Source of the DNA: an uncultured Phycisphaerales bacterium
GTDB taxonomy: Bacteria > Planctomycetota > Phycisphaerae > Phycisphaerales > UBA1924
Assembly (NCBI GenBank): GCA_937879825.1
Contig: CALFMQ010000102.1
Span: forward strand, 1-21,945
Direction of reading: 5' to 3'
Length of the DNA: 21,945 nucleotides
Made by a program: the position numbers and the translations under genes. A model generated the notes under the pieces. The model was not told the origin of the DNA, made no database searches, and saw only the letters and a list, made by a program, of their open reading frames with translations. Shown here in pieces: positions 1 through 6,857 of this stretch. Positions within the stretch are counted from its first letter, which is position 1; each line of letters begins with the position of its first letter.

Positions 1-54
1 GTGAAGGTCGTGGACGGGCGCGTGATGGTGCGCATCGAGGGGGACTCGCGATGA
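1..54 (+). CDS. 3' end of an unidentified upstream gene (partial)
   Basis: Frame 1 is open from the first base and ends in TGA at 52-54, giving about 17 C-terminal residues (ending RIEGDSR). The stop overlaps the next gene's ATG (51-53) in an ATGA arrangement, typical of translational coupling, which is the main reason to regard it as a real coding end. Too little is present to name a function. It is presumably the operon partner of the membrane-anchored protein that follows. Confidence 0.55.
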   Translation: MKVVDGRVMVRIEGDSR

Positions 55-776
55 GTGATGAGCGCGGGTTCTATGTGGGGTATCTGGAGGCACCGCCGGC
101 GCACGCGCGGTTCGTGACGCGGGTGATTCTGGTTTTGATGTGGTTGTGTGTTGTGGGTGCGGGCGTGAGCGCGTGGGCGATGCGGCGTCCGGGCGAGGCG
201 GTGTGGGACACCAGCACGCCTAGGATGTTCGAGGGAGCGCTTCGGGAGGAGCCGTACCCGATGCTGGAGACGGAGGAGGGTGTGTACCTGATCGTGCGGA
301 TCGGGAAGTTCGGCGCGCAGGATCGCGTGGCGGGGTTGGCTGATCGGTGGGTGCGGATGGAGGGATACCTGCTGGAGCGGGACGGTCGGCGGATGAACGA
401 GTTGCTCGATGATGCCGGGGCCGTCGAAGAGGTGAGCGGGACCCCGGCGGGTTCGGAGGATTGGCAGGACTTCGGCGAGGTGTCGCTGCGCGGCGAGATC
501 GTGGATTCGAAGTGCTATCTCGGCGCGATGAAGCCGGGCGACGGGAAGGGTCACAAGCCGTGCGCGACGCTGTGTGTGGGCAACGGGATTCCGCCGATGC
601 TGGTGGTGCATCACGAGGGCGGCGCGAAGGATTACTACATCGTTTTGACGGAAGGGTACGGCGCGGCGAACGAGATGGTCGCGCCGTATCTGGGCGAGGC
701 GGTGGAGGTGCGCGGGCGGGTTGTGGAGCGGGGCGGAGTGCGGTTTGTTGCGGCGCAGAGCATCGGGCGTCTATGA
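51..776 (+). CDS. Membrane-anchored protein with conserved-looking Cys/His motif, family not recognised
   Basis: A 241-residue protein with a short charged N-terminus, one hydrophobic segment at about residues 22-44, then a soluble domain predicted outside the cytoplasm. I do not recognise the family. The striking part is around residues 148-183: GEIVDSKCYLG (C155), GKGHKPC (H168, C171) and then C175, followed by GIPPML. The C-x15-C-x3-C pattern with an adjacent His could bind a metal or cofactor or form a disulfide. The segment after it (about 184-238) looks beta-rich and ends in an EVRGRVVERGG stretch resembling an OB- or barrel-like fold. The start is fixed by the 4-bp ATGA overlap with the upstream gene. 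That coupling suggests both products work in one complex, possibly a membrane redox complex. This role is inference only. Confidence 0.8.
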   Translation: MSDERGFYVGYLEAPPAHARFVTRVILVLMWLCVVGAGVSAWAMRRPGEAVWDTSTPRMFEGALREEPYPMLETEEGVYLIVRIGKFGAQDRVAGLADRWVRMEGYLLERDGRRMNELLDDAGAVEEVSGTPAGSEDWQDFGEVSLRGEIVDSKCYLGAMKPGDGKGHKPCATLCVGNGIPPMLVVHHEGGAKDYYIVLTEGYGAANEMVAPYLGEAVEVRGRVVERGGVRFVAAQSIGRL

Positions 777-797
777 ACTCCGCGTGCTCGGGATCGT

Positions 798-1496
798 ATG
801 ACGGAGATGACCCAGCCGGTCTCACAGGTTCGGGCTGACTTTGATCGCATCGCTGCGGCGGAGCGATCGAGTCCGGGGCTCCGCCCGTTCATGCCCTATA
901 CCGAGTGGTTGCTGTCGAGACTGCCGGAGCGCGTCGGATGCGTGCTCGATCTTGGGTGCGGGTGCGGCGAACTGTGCCGGTTGATCGCCCCTCGTGCGGA
1001 GCGCGTGATCGGGGTTGATGTCTCGGGCGCCATGATTGGGCGAGCGCAGGAGCGATGCGCCGACGCGAAGAATGTCGAGTTTGTCGCGGGAGACATGATG
1101 GACTTGCAGCTGCCGGCGGGCGGATGCGACGCGATTGTCTCGATGGCGGCGCTCCATCATGTCGATCTCGCAGCGGTCCTGTCACGGGCCAGGGGATGGC
1201 TCGGTGCCGGGGGCCTCATGCTCAATGTCGACCTGCGCGCTTCCGAGGGGGCCACCGATCGATTGATCGACTTCATCGGCGCGGGAGGCGCTGGTGCTCG
1301 GGCCGCGTTGCAGCGCCTCTCGCGCGATGCCCGCTCGGAGGCCTGCGATGCGTGGCGAGCGCATCTGGGTCATGACTGTTATCTGACGGTGTCTGAAGTT
1401 CGGCGCATTTGCGAGAAACAGTTGCCGGGTGCGGATGTGCGCTGGCGACTGCGTTGGCGGTACACGCTCGAGTGGCGGGAGCGCGGGTGCGTCTAG
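798..1496 (+). CDS. Class I SAM-dependent methyltransferase
   Basis: A 232-residue protein with a Rossmann-type SAM-binding fold of the Methyltransf_11/UbiE-like group. Motif I is VLDLGCGCGE (residues 49-58), the acidic residue that binds the SAM ribose is probably D74 in IGVDVS, motif II/III is VEFVAGDM, and an ALHHVDL stretch follows. The substrate cannot be read from the sequence. The C-terminus is Trp- and Arg-rich (DVRWRLRWRYTLEWRERG). The gene starts 21 bp after the membrane-anchored protein and may be co-transcribed with it, although no good Shine-Dalgarno sequence is visible. Its TAG stop (1494-1496) overlaps the TAG of the convergent oxidoreductase gene within a single CTAG. Confidence 0.9.
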   Translation: MTEMTQPVSQVRADFDRIAAAERSSPGLRPFMPYTEWLLSRLPERVGCVLDLGCGCGELCRLIAPRAERVIGVDVSGAMIGRAQERCADAKNVEFVAGDMMDLQLPAGGCDAIVSMAALHHVDLAAVLSRARGWLGAGGLMLNVDLRASEGATDRLIDFIGAGGAGARAALQRLSRDARSEACDAWRAHLGHDCYLTVSEVRRICEKQLPGADVRWRLRWRYTLEWRERGCV

Positions 1497-2665
1497 GGGT
1501 GCAACCGCGTCCACTTCTGGTTCGAGCTTGTGTTCTCGACCGTTTTCTCGATGAAGCGGACGCCGATGAGTCCGTCGGCTGCGGTTGGGAAGTGGGCGTC
1601 GTTGATGAAGGGTGTGCCATTCGCTCGGGCGGCGAGGGCCTCGAAGAAGCCGGCGTAGATGTTGGCGAAGGCCTCGTAGAACGCCTCGGGGTGGCCGGGC
1701 GGGAGGCGGGTCGCGCGGATGGCGTCGGGGGCGAGGCCCGCGTTGCCCCGGCGGATGACCTGCTCGGCGCCCGACTCGTTCCAGACGCGGAGTTCGTTGG
1801 GGCTTTCCTGCGACCAATCGAGCGCGCCCTTCTCGCCCCAGACGCGGAGGCGGAGATTGTTCTCCTGGCCGACGCAGATTTGTGACGCCGTCAGCACTCC
1901 CTTCGCTCCCCCCCTGAAGCGGAGGAGGAGCGATGCGTCGTCATCGAGGGCGCGGCCATCGACGAACGATGTGAGGTCGGCGCAGACGGACTCGACTTCG
2001 AGGCCGGTGACGAAGCGTGTGAGGTGCTCGGCGTGTGAGCCGATATCGCCGATGGCGCCGCCCGCGCCGGCCTGCGCCGGGTCGGTGCGCCACGAGGCCT
2101 GCTTGAAGCCTCCCGCGGACGCCGAGCGTTCCAGCGCGCTGGCGAGCCATCCCTGGGTGTATTCGACGATGACCTTGCGGACTCCCCCGATGGCTCCGGA
2201 CCTGCACAGGTGGCGGGCGTGACGGACGAGGGGGTAGCCGGTGTAGTTGTAGGTGACGCAGAACTCGATCCCTGAGGCGCGCGCGGCTTCGACGAGATCG
2301 TGCGCTTGCGCGGAGGTCGTGGTGATCGGTTTGTCGCAGACGACATGGAATCCGGCGTCGATGAACGCGCGTGCGATGGCGTGGTGGGAGTCGTTGGGCG
2401 TGACGACGGAGACGAAATCGATGCGCTGATCGGCGGGGAGCGCGGACTCGCGGTCGATCATTTCCTGCCACGAGCGGTAGGTGCGGTTGTCGGGGAGGCC
2501 GAGTGCGCGGCCCGATCGCGTGGAGCGGGCGGGGTCGGAGGAGAAGGCGCCGGCGGTCAGGGCGCATCGATGATCGAGGGCCGCGGCGGGGCGGGGGACC
2601 GCGCCGATGAAGGTTCCCTCGCCGCCCCCGACCATGCCCATACGCCAGACTCTTGGTGTCGTCAT
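1493..2665 (-). CDS. Gfo/Idh/MocA-family NAD(P)-dependent oxidoreductase
   Basis: A 390-residue protein typical of glucose-fructose oxidoreductase/inositol dehydrogenase-like enzymes, which oxidise or reduce sugars and related polyols using NAD(P). Visible are an N-terminal dinucleotide-binding stretch (GMVGGGEGTFIG, about 10-21), VTPNDSHH (88-95), the family's E/D-K-P motif as CDKP (110-113, K112), and GDIGSHAEHL (206-215), where the catalytic His usually lies. The chosen ATG gives the normal family N-terminus. The frame stays open much further upstream, but that extension lies antisense to metG and is not believed. The substrate is unknown. The gene is divergent from metG with a 75-bp gap, and its stop is shared in CTAG with the methyltransferase. 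Confidence 0.93.
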   Translation of the reverse strand: MTTPRVWRMGMVGGGEGTFIGAVPRPAAALDHRCALTAGAFSSDPARSTRSGRALGLPDNRTYRSWQEMIDRESALPADQRIDFVSVVTPNDSHHAIARAFIDAGFHVVCDKPITTTSAQAHDLVEAARASGIEFCVTYNYTGYPLVRHARHLCRSGAIGGVRKVIVEYTQGWLASALERSASAGGFKQASWRTDPAQAGAGGAIGDIGSHAEHLTRFVTGLEVESVCADLTSFVDGRALDDDASLLLRFRGGAKGVLTASQICVGQENNLRLRVWGEKGALDWSQESPNELRVWNESGAEQVIRRGNAGLAPDAIRATRLPPGHPEAFYEAFANIYAGFFEALAARANGTPFINDAHFPTAADGLIGVRFIEKTVENTSSNQKWTRLHP

Positions 2666-2672
2666 GTTGGTG

Positions 2673-2701
2673 GTTGTCGCGTATTGGAGCGGCGTTGGCA
2701 A
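2673..2701 (-). promoter_or_regulatory. Possible promoter of the oxidoreductase gene
   Basis: On the minus strand TTGCCA (2701-2696) is followed after 17 bp by GACAAC (2678-2673), with 7 nt to the ATG. The -35 is good and the -10 is poor. If used, the transcript would start at or almost at the start codon. Weak evidence. Confidence 0.25.
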
Positions 2702-2728
2702 GGCGTCGGTCGCGGGGTGGCGTTGGCG

Positions 2729-2734
2729 TACAAT
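2729..2734 (+). promoter_or_regulatory. -10 element (TACAAT) of metG, predicted leaderless start
   Basis: TACAAT matches the sigma-70 -10 consensus at five of six positions and ends exactly 6 nt before the metG ATG (2741). This would place transcription start on the first base of the start codon. There is no Shine-Dalgarno sequence before the ATG. No clear -35 lies 16-19 bp upstream. Confidence 0.45.
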
Positions 2735-2740
2735 CCGCTG

Positions 2741-4354
2741 ATGAGTGACCCAGCGATATCCCCGGACCGATTCTATGTCACGACGCCGATCTACTACGTG
2801 AACGATCGCCCGCATGTCGGGCATTGCTATTCGACGCTGCTGGCGGACACGGTAGCGCGGTTCATGCGGGCGAGCGGGAGGGATGTGTTTTTCCTGACGG
2901 GGACGGACGAGCACTCGGAGCGGGTGGCGTCGCGGGCGGCGGAGGAGGGGATGACCCCGATCCAGTGGGCGGACAGGAATGCGGGCCTGTTCAAGGAGGC
3001 GTTCGCGAAGCTGGGGTTCACGAACGATGACTTCATCCGGACGACCGAGAGCCGCCACAAGGACCTGGTGACGCGGTATGTGCGGACGCTGCTCGAGCAG
3101 GGGGATGTGTACCTGGGTGAGTATTCGGGGTGGTGGGACCACTCGCAGGAGGAGTATCTGACGGAGACGATGGCGCGGGAGCACGGCTTCAAGAGCCCGG
3201 TGACGGGGAAGGACCTGGTGAAGCGGACGGAGAAGAACTACTTCTTCCGGCTGGCGCGGTATCAGGACCGATTGCTTCGGCACATCAACGAGAACCCGGG
3301 ATTCATCAGGCCCGAGGCGCGGAAGAACGAGGTGCTGGGGCGGCTGCGCGACGGGCTGCAGGATGTGCCGGTGTCGCGCGGCGGCGCGGGCGACGGCGGG
3401 GCGGCGGCGTGGGGGATTCGGATGCCGGGGGATGAGGGGCATTCGATCTATGTGTGGATCGATGCGCTGTTCAACTACCTCTCGGTGGTGGATACGCGCG
3501 AACGCCGGGCGTACTGGCCGGCGGATGTGCATCTGATCGCCAAGGATATCCTGTGGTTCCACGCGGTGATCTGGCCGTGCCTGCTGATGGCGCTGGGCGA
3601 GGAACTGCCCAAGTGCGTGTACGCGCACTCGTTCTGGATCCGCGAGGGCCGGAAGATGAGCAAGTCGCTCGGCAACTTCATCGACATGGAGACGATCGAC
3701 GCGTACTGCGACCGGTACGGGACGGATGCGCTGCGGTGGTATCTGCTGACGCAGGGGCCGATGGGCGCGACGGATGCGGACTTCTCGTACGCGAAGTTCG
3801 TGGAGGTGTACAACGCGGACCTTGCCAACGGAATCGGGAACGCCGCGAGCCGCGTGATCAACATGATTCACAAGTACTTCGACGGGAAGTGCCCTTCCGC
3901 CCCATCGGACTCTGATGACAACGCGCGCCCCCTTCCGGGTCGGGCGCGGGACGCGGCGTTCCGCGTGAGCGCATGCATGGGCGAGAACGACATCGGCGGC
4001 GCGCTGAGCGCGGCGTTGGGGCTGTCGAACGCGGTGGATGTGTTCATCAACGACACGACGCCGTTCAAACTGGCGAAGGATCCCGCGAACATGGAGCGGG
4101 TCGGGCACATCCTGTACGACTGCGTGGAGTCGATCCGGATCGCCGCGGTGCTGCTGAGTTGTGCGCTGCCGGAGAAGATGGGCGCCCTGCTCGGCATGAT
4201 GGGGCAGCCGGTGCCGATGGATGATGGTTCATTTGAAGAACCGCTCGACAAGCTGTGTGAATGGGGGCGATTGAAGGCGGGCGACGCGGTTACAAAGGGC
4301 GAGGGGTTGTTCCCGCGCGCCGACGGGGCGGACCCGGAGCCGGGATCGCGGTGA
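2741..4354 (+). CDS. metG: Methionyl-tRNA synthetase
   Basis: A 537-residue class I aminoacyl-tRNA synthetase that charges tRNA-Met. The N-terminal FYVTTPIYYVNDRPHVGH holds the HIGH signature as HVGH, and the second signature appears as KMSKS in GRKMSKSLGNFID. The connective region reads GEYSGWWDHSQEEYLTE, without the CxxC pairs of zinc-knuckle MetRS. This resembles the short Thermus/Aquifex/mitochondrial-like type. A small Gly/Ala-rich insertion (SRGGAGDGGAAAW) lies before the conserved YVWIDALFNY. The protein ends after the anticodon-binding helical domain, without the C-terminal EMAP-like tRNA-binding domain found in many MetRS. The ATG at 2741 is chosen because it gives the family's N-terminus and follows a TACAAT box by 6 nt. 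The longer upstream open frame is non-coding. Confidence 0.97.
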   Translation: MSDPAISPDRFYVTTPIYYVNDRPHVGHCYSTLLADTVARFMRASGRDVFFLTGTDEHSERVASRAAEEGMTPIQWADRNAGLFKEAFAKLGFTNDDFIRTTESRHKDLVTRYVRTLLEQGDVYLGEYSGWWDHSQEEYLTETMAREHGFKSPVTGKDLVKRTEKNYFFRLARYQDRLLRHINENPGFIRPEARKNEVLGRLRDGLQDVPVSRGGAGDGGAAAWGIRMPGDEGHSIYVWIDALFNYLSVVDTRERRAYWPADVHLIAKDILWFHAVIWPCLLMALGEELPKCVYAHSFWIREGRKMSKSLGNFIDMETIDAYCDRYGTDALRWYLLTQGPMGATDADFSYAKFVEVYNADLANGIGNAASRVINMIHKYFDGKCPSAPSDSDDNARPLPGRARDAAFRVSACMGENDIGGALSAALGLSNAVDVFINDTTPFKLAKDPANMERVGHILYDCVESIRIAAVLLSCALPEKMGALLGMMGQPVPMDDGSFEEPLDKLCEWGRLKAGDAVTKGEGLFPRADGADPEPGSR

Positions 4355-4366
4355 TCGGCGAGGGAT

Positions 4367-4393
4367 CACGGGCAAACCCTTTGCTTGCCCGTG
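4367..4393. other. Perfect 9-bp inverted repeat between metG and the zinc-ribbon gene
   Basis: CACGGGCAA (4367-4375) and TTGCCCGTG (4385-4393) form a perfect 9-bp stem with a 9-nt loop, in the 55-bp gap after the metG stop. No U-tract follows, so it is not a standard intrinsic terminator. It could be a processing site, an attenuating or stabilising hairpin, or a protein-binding palindrome. It ends 16 nt before the next ATG. Confidence 0.5.
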
Positions 4394-4409
4394 GCACCCG
4401 AGAGAGGCG

Positions 4410-5009
4410 ATGAAGCAGATTCGCGTGTACGACTCGTTCCTGATCGCGCAGTTTGCTGCGGAGTATCTGCGTGCGCACGGGTTGGCGGCGATGGCATTGC
4501 AGCCGCGGGTCGCCAACGAGGTCTTGGCCTTCACGAAGCGGGCGTTCAGTTCGCCGATCTACATCGCGCCGGGGATTGATGAGGCGGAGGCGTCGCGGCT
4601 GCTGGACGAGTTCGATGCGAACCCGCCCGAGATGGACGAGGGATGGGAGGAGGGCCAGACAGCGCCCGATCTGGGGCGATTGGACTTGTCGAAGTTGCCG
4701 GGGCACGTGAAGCCGGAGTGCCCGACATGCGGGTACGGGCTGGGCGGGTTGGGCGATGAGGGCGACTGCCCCGAATGCGGGGCGGCGTTTGATCTGGTCT
4801 CGCTGATCGTGCACGCGTACGGGCCGGAGGTGCTGGAGGACTGCTATGAGCAGGACGAGCGCGCCGATCTGGCGCACGCGGAGTTGATCCCGGTTTCGTG
4901 CGCGCGGTGCGGCGTGTCGCTCGTCGGGCGTCCCCAGGCGGGTTCGTGCGGTCATTGCGGGCAGGCGTATGACAAGCGCGAGTTGCTGGATCGGCTGCGC
5001 GGTAGGTGA
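4410..5009 (+). CDS. DUF2007-like N-terminus with two C-terminal zinc ribbons
   Basis: A 199-residue soluble protein. Residues 1-70 (MKQIRVYDSFLIAQFAAEYL, later SSPIYIAPGIDEAEASRLLDEF) resemble the DUF2007 putative signal-transducing domain, which is usually short and often linked to zinc ribbons in planctomycetes. That assignment is by pattern only. An acidic linker (about 73-95) leads to two zinc ribbons with the same spacing: C104-x2-C107-x12-C120-x2-C123, and C164-x2-C167-x12-C180-x2-C183. Each Cys quartet should bind one zinc. The role is unknown. It may bind protein or nucleic acid. It lies 55 bp downstream of metG on the same strand with a hairpin in the gap. AGAGAGG stands very close to the ATG, so the ribosome binding site is unremarkable. 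Confidence 0.85.
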   Translation: MKQIRVYDSFLIAQFAAEYLRAHGLAAMALQPRVANEVLAFTKRAFSSPIYIAPGIDEAEASRLLDEFDANPPEMDEGWEEGQTAPDLGRLDLSKLPGHVKPECPTCGYGLGGLGDEGDCPECGAAFDLVSLIVHAYGPEVLEDCYEQDERADLAHAELIPVSCARCGVSLVGRPQAGSCGHCGQAYDKRELLDRLRGR

Positions 5010-5042
5010 GTTGATCTGGGAGAGCATCCGGCACTTCCCCGG

Positions 5043-5900
5043 TCAGGGAACGGGGGACGATGCAGCCCGTTCGATTCGCTGCGCCTGTTCATCGGTGAGG
5101 TGGTTCTGCCAATCGCCCGCGATGCCCTTGCGGTTGAAGTCATTGGCATTCTCGTCGCCCGCGGCGCGGCCGGTGGTGCGCACGAATGTATGGGCGTCGA
5201 TGATTCGGGTGAGTTCCGCGTCGGTGCGCGGCACCCCGTAGTGCGCGAAGACACGTGACATCACGCTGCGCGTGTCGGCGAGGAGGTCTTCGTAGGCGAT
5301 GAGCATGCCGAGGTCGGGGTGGATGTGCTGGCGCCAGCCGCGTTCCCACGCGGCGAAGATGGGGAGGATGTTCTCGATGAAGTGGTCGATTCGGCCCGAG
5401 AGATCGAGGTCCTTGGTCTCGTTGTAGTACGCGTTCTCGGGTCGGATGGCGACGAAGTGCGCCCAACTGACAGCGATGTCTCGGAGATCGCGGACGAGGA
5501 CGACATAGGGTCTGCCGGCGCGACGGAGGATGTCGCGGTTGTGCGCGCTGGGGCCGGCGTGGACCTTGGTGACGGTGTTTCCCGGCGGGGGGCGGAGGAG
5601 ATCGGCTTCGGCGAACTCGTGGAAGTCGGGGTCTTTGAGCGTTTGCGTGTTGAATCGCTCCGGGAACCATCGGAAGGTGCCGGGCAGTTCGAGGAGCATG
5701 CGCGCGATCCATGTTGAGCCGGACTTGGGGAGCGCGGTGACCATGAAGTTGCGGTAGGGGTAGCGGTAGTAGCGCTGGTAGAACTCGCGCTGGAGGCGGC
5801 GGAAAGGTTTGCCGCGGAGCGCTGCGGGCATGCGGCGTATCTTCGGCGCACCGTCGCCGCTTCTCCCGCCGGGGCGTTCGTATTCGTGCTTACGCGTCAT
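5043..5900 (-). CDS. PAPS-dependent sulfotransferase (tandem copy 2)
   Basis: A 285-residue enzyme of the cytosolic-type sulfotransferase family (Sulfotransfer_1), which moves sulfate from PAPS to a hydroxyl or amino group. The 5'-phosphosulfate loop is PKSGSTW (58-64), a likely catalytic His is H114 in TKVHAG, the 3'-phosphate motif is RDLRDIAVSW (137-146), and the C-terminal PAPS motif is RKGIAGDWQN (257-266). The start at 5900 is chosen because GGGGGGAA precedes it on the minus strand. An upstream in-frame ATG at 5948 lies inside the preceding gene. It overlaps that gene's 3' end by 11 bp, so the two are probably translated together. It is clearly a paralogue of its neighbour. The acceptor is unknown. 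A basic, Arg-rich N-terminus precedes the fold, with no clear signal peptide. Confidence 0.93.
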   Translation of the reverse strand: MTRKHEYERPGGRSGDGAPKIRRMPAALRGKPFRRLQREFYQRYYRYPYRNFMVTALPKSGSTWIARMLLELPGTFRWFPERFNTQTLKDPDFHEFAEADLLRPPPGNTVTKVHAGPSAHNRDILRRAGRPYVVLVRDLRDIAVSWAHFVAIRPENAYYNETKDLDLSGRIDHFIENILPIFAAWERGWRQHIHPDLGMLIAYEDLLADTRSVMSRVFAHYGVPRTDAELTRIIDAHTFVRTTGRAAGDENANDFNRKGIAGDWQNHLTDEQAQRIERAASSPVP

Positions 5901-6741
5901 TTCCCCCCCACTCGTTGTCCCGTTCATAGCCGAGTTGGACGAGCGCATCGCCGGCGATGCGTTTGAAGGACGCGATATGGTCCGGCGTAAAGTGGTTCTG
6001 CCAATCTCCCGAGATGCCTTTGCGGTTGAAGTTCTTGGTGTCGGCCTCGCCCTGTTCGCGGCCGGTGACCTTCTTGAATGAGTTGCGTTCGATGGCGGCG
6101 CGGACCCAGTCGTCGCTCACGCTGGCCCCGACATGCGCGTAGGCGCGTTTCATGATGGGGAAGGGGTCGGCCAGGAGGTCCTCGTAGCGGATGAACATGC
6201 CGAGCGTTGGGTGAAGACGCTGGCGCCACTGGAGCGCCCACTCGATTTTGCCTTCGAGAATATTGTCGATGTAGTACGCGATGCGGCCCTCGACGGGGAG
6301 GGACTGGGCCTGGGGATGGGCGACTCGGGTGCGGCCCGGGAGCGTGTTGTAATAGGCCCAGCTCACGGCGAGGTCGCGCGGGTCGCGGGTGATGACGAGG
6401 TAGGGGCGGTCGGCCGCGTGGATGAGCTCGATATTGGCGTCGGTGGGCGGGGTGTGGACCTTGGTGATGGTGTAGCCCATGGCGGGCGGGTCGAGGTCGC
6501 CCGGATGGAAGTCGTGCTTGTCGAGTTTGATGGATCCGGGCGTCCAGCGGACGAAGCCGGGCAGTTCGCACACGAGGCGCGTGAGCCATGTGGTGCCGGC
6601 TTTGGGCTGGCCGATGACGAGGATGTTGCGGTGGGGATAGTGGAAGGCGCGCTGGTAGACGAAGCGTTGGAACTTGCGCGAGGGGACGCGGCGCATGGCG
6701 CGGACGATCAGGGGCGGGGTGATGGCGGAGAGGGTGGGCAT
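5890..6741 (-). CDS. PAPS-dependent sulfotransferase (tandem copy 1)
   Basis: A 283-residue sulfotransferase of the same type as its downstream neighbour. PKAGTTW (46-52) is the 5'-phosphosulfate loop, H96 in TKVHTP is the likely catalytic base, RDPRDLAVSW (119-128) is the 3'-phosphate motif, and RKGISGDWQN (240-249) is the C-terminal PAPS-binding motif. The start at 6741 was preferred over an upstream in-frame ATG at 6855 because the extension would be low-complexity (Arg/Gly-rich) and would cross the divergent gene's promoter. A TAGAAT box stands 10 nt upstream. It is first in a two-gene unit. The likely product is a sulfated glycan or lipid (inference from family and from the glycosyltransferase nearby). 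Confidence 0.93.
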   Translation of the reverse strand: MPTLSAITPPLIVRAMRRVPSRKFQRFVYQRAFHYPHRNILVIGQPKAGTTWLTRLVCELPGFVRWTPGSIKLDKHDFHPGDLDPPAMGYTITKVHTPPTDANIELIHAADRPYLVITRDPRDLAVSWAYYNTLPGRTRVAHPQAQSLPVEGRIAYYIDNILEGKIEWALQWRQRLHPTLGMFIRYEDLLADPFPIMKRAYAHVGASVSDDWVRAAIERNSFKKVTGREQGEADTKNFNRKGISGDWQNHFTPDHIASFKRIAGDALVQLGYERDNEWGGNDA

Positions 6742-6751
6742 TGAGCGTCGG

Positions 6752-6757
6752 ATTCTA
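6752..6757 (-). promoter_or_regulatory. -10 element (TAGAAT) of the tandem sulfotransferase unit
   Basis: TAGAAT on the minus strand ends 10 nt before the ATG at 6741, implying an mRNA leader of only about 3-4 nt and no Shine-Dalgarno sequence. No good -35 is seen at 16-19 bp. Confidence 0.35.
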
Positions 6758-6845
6758 GTGGAGAGCGGTGAAGCCACCCCCACCGCCCCCCCACCGCCTC
6801 GCTGCGCTCGGCACCTCCCCCCATGGGGATCGGGTGAGGGAGCGT

Positions 6846-6851
6846 TACACT
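6846..6851 (+). promoter_or_regulatory. -10 element (TACACT), predicted leaderless start
   Basis: TACACT ends exactly 6 nt before a GTG codon at 6858. This spacing puts transcription start on the G of that GTG, and it helped decide the start of the sulfotransferase gene. No good -35 was found. Confidence 0.4.
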
Positions 6852-6857
6852 GCACGC

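Larger units (their letters stand above)
6742..6857. other. Divergent intergenic region, C-rich with a 10-bp palindrome
   Basis: The 116 bp between divergent sulfotransferase genes contain a strongly C-rich plus strand (runs of CACCCCCACCGCCCCCC type, about 6775-6822) and the perfect palindrome CCCCATGGGG (6819-6828). -10 elements for both genes lie at its edges. The composition differs from the coding DNA around it and could be an intergenic repeat or a regulator site. Only one copy occurs in this window. Confidence 0.4.

Noticed and set aside
2666..4108. Long upstream extension of the minus-strand oxidoreductase frame (871 codons in all)
   Set aside because: It lies antisense to metG, is Arg/His/Pro-rich low-complexity translation, and shows no family motif. 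The real protein starts at 2665.
5037..5057. Possible terminator hairpin between the zinc-ribbon gene and the convergent sulfotransferase (CCCCG/CGGGG)
   Set aside because: Only a 5-bp stem with a competing pairing and no U-tract. Not convincing.
6768..6857. N-terminal extension (Met-Lys then a run of Pro) of the plus-strand sulfotransferase
   Set aside because: It would be a Pro-rich leader read through the C-rich intergenic tract and the -10 box. The GTG at 6858 fits better.
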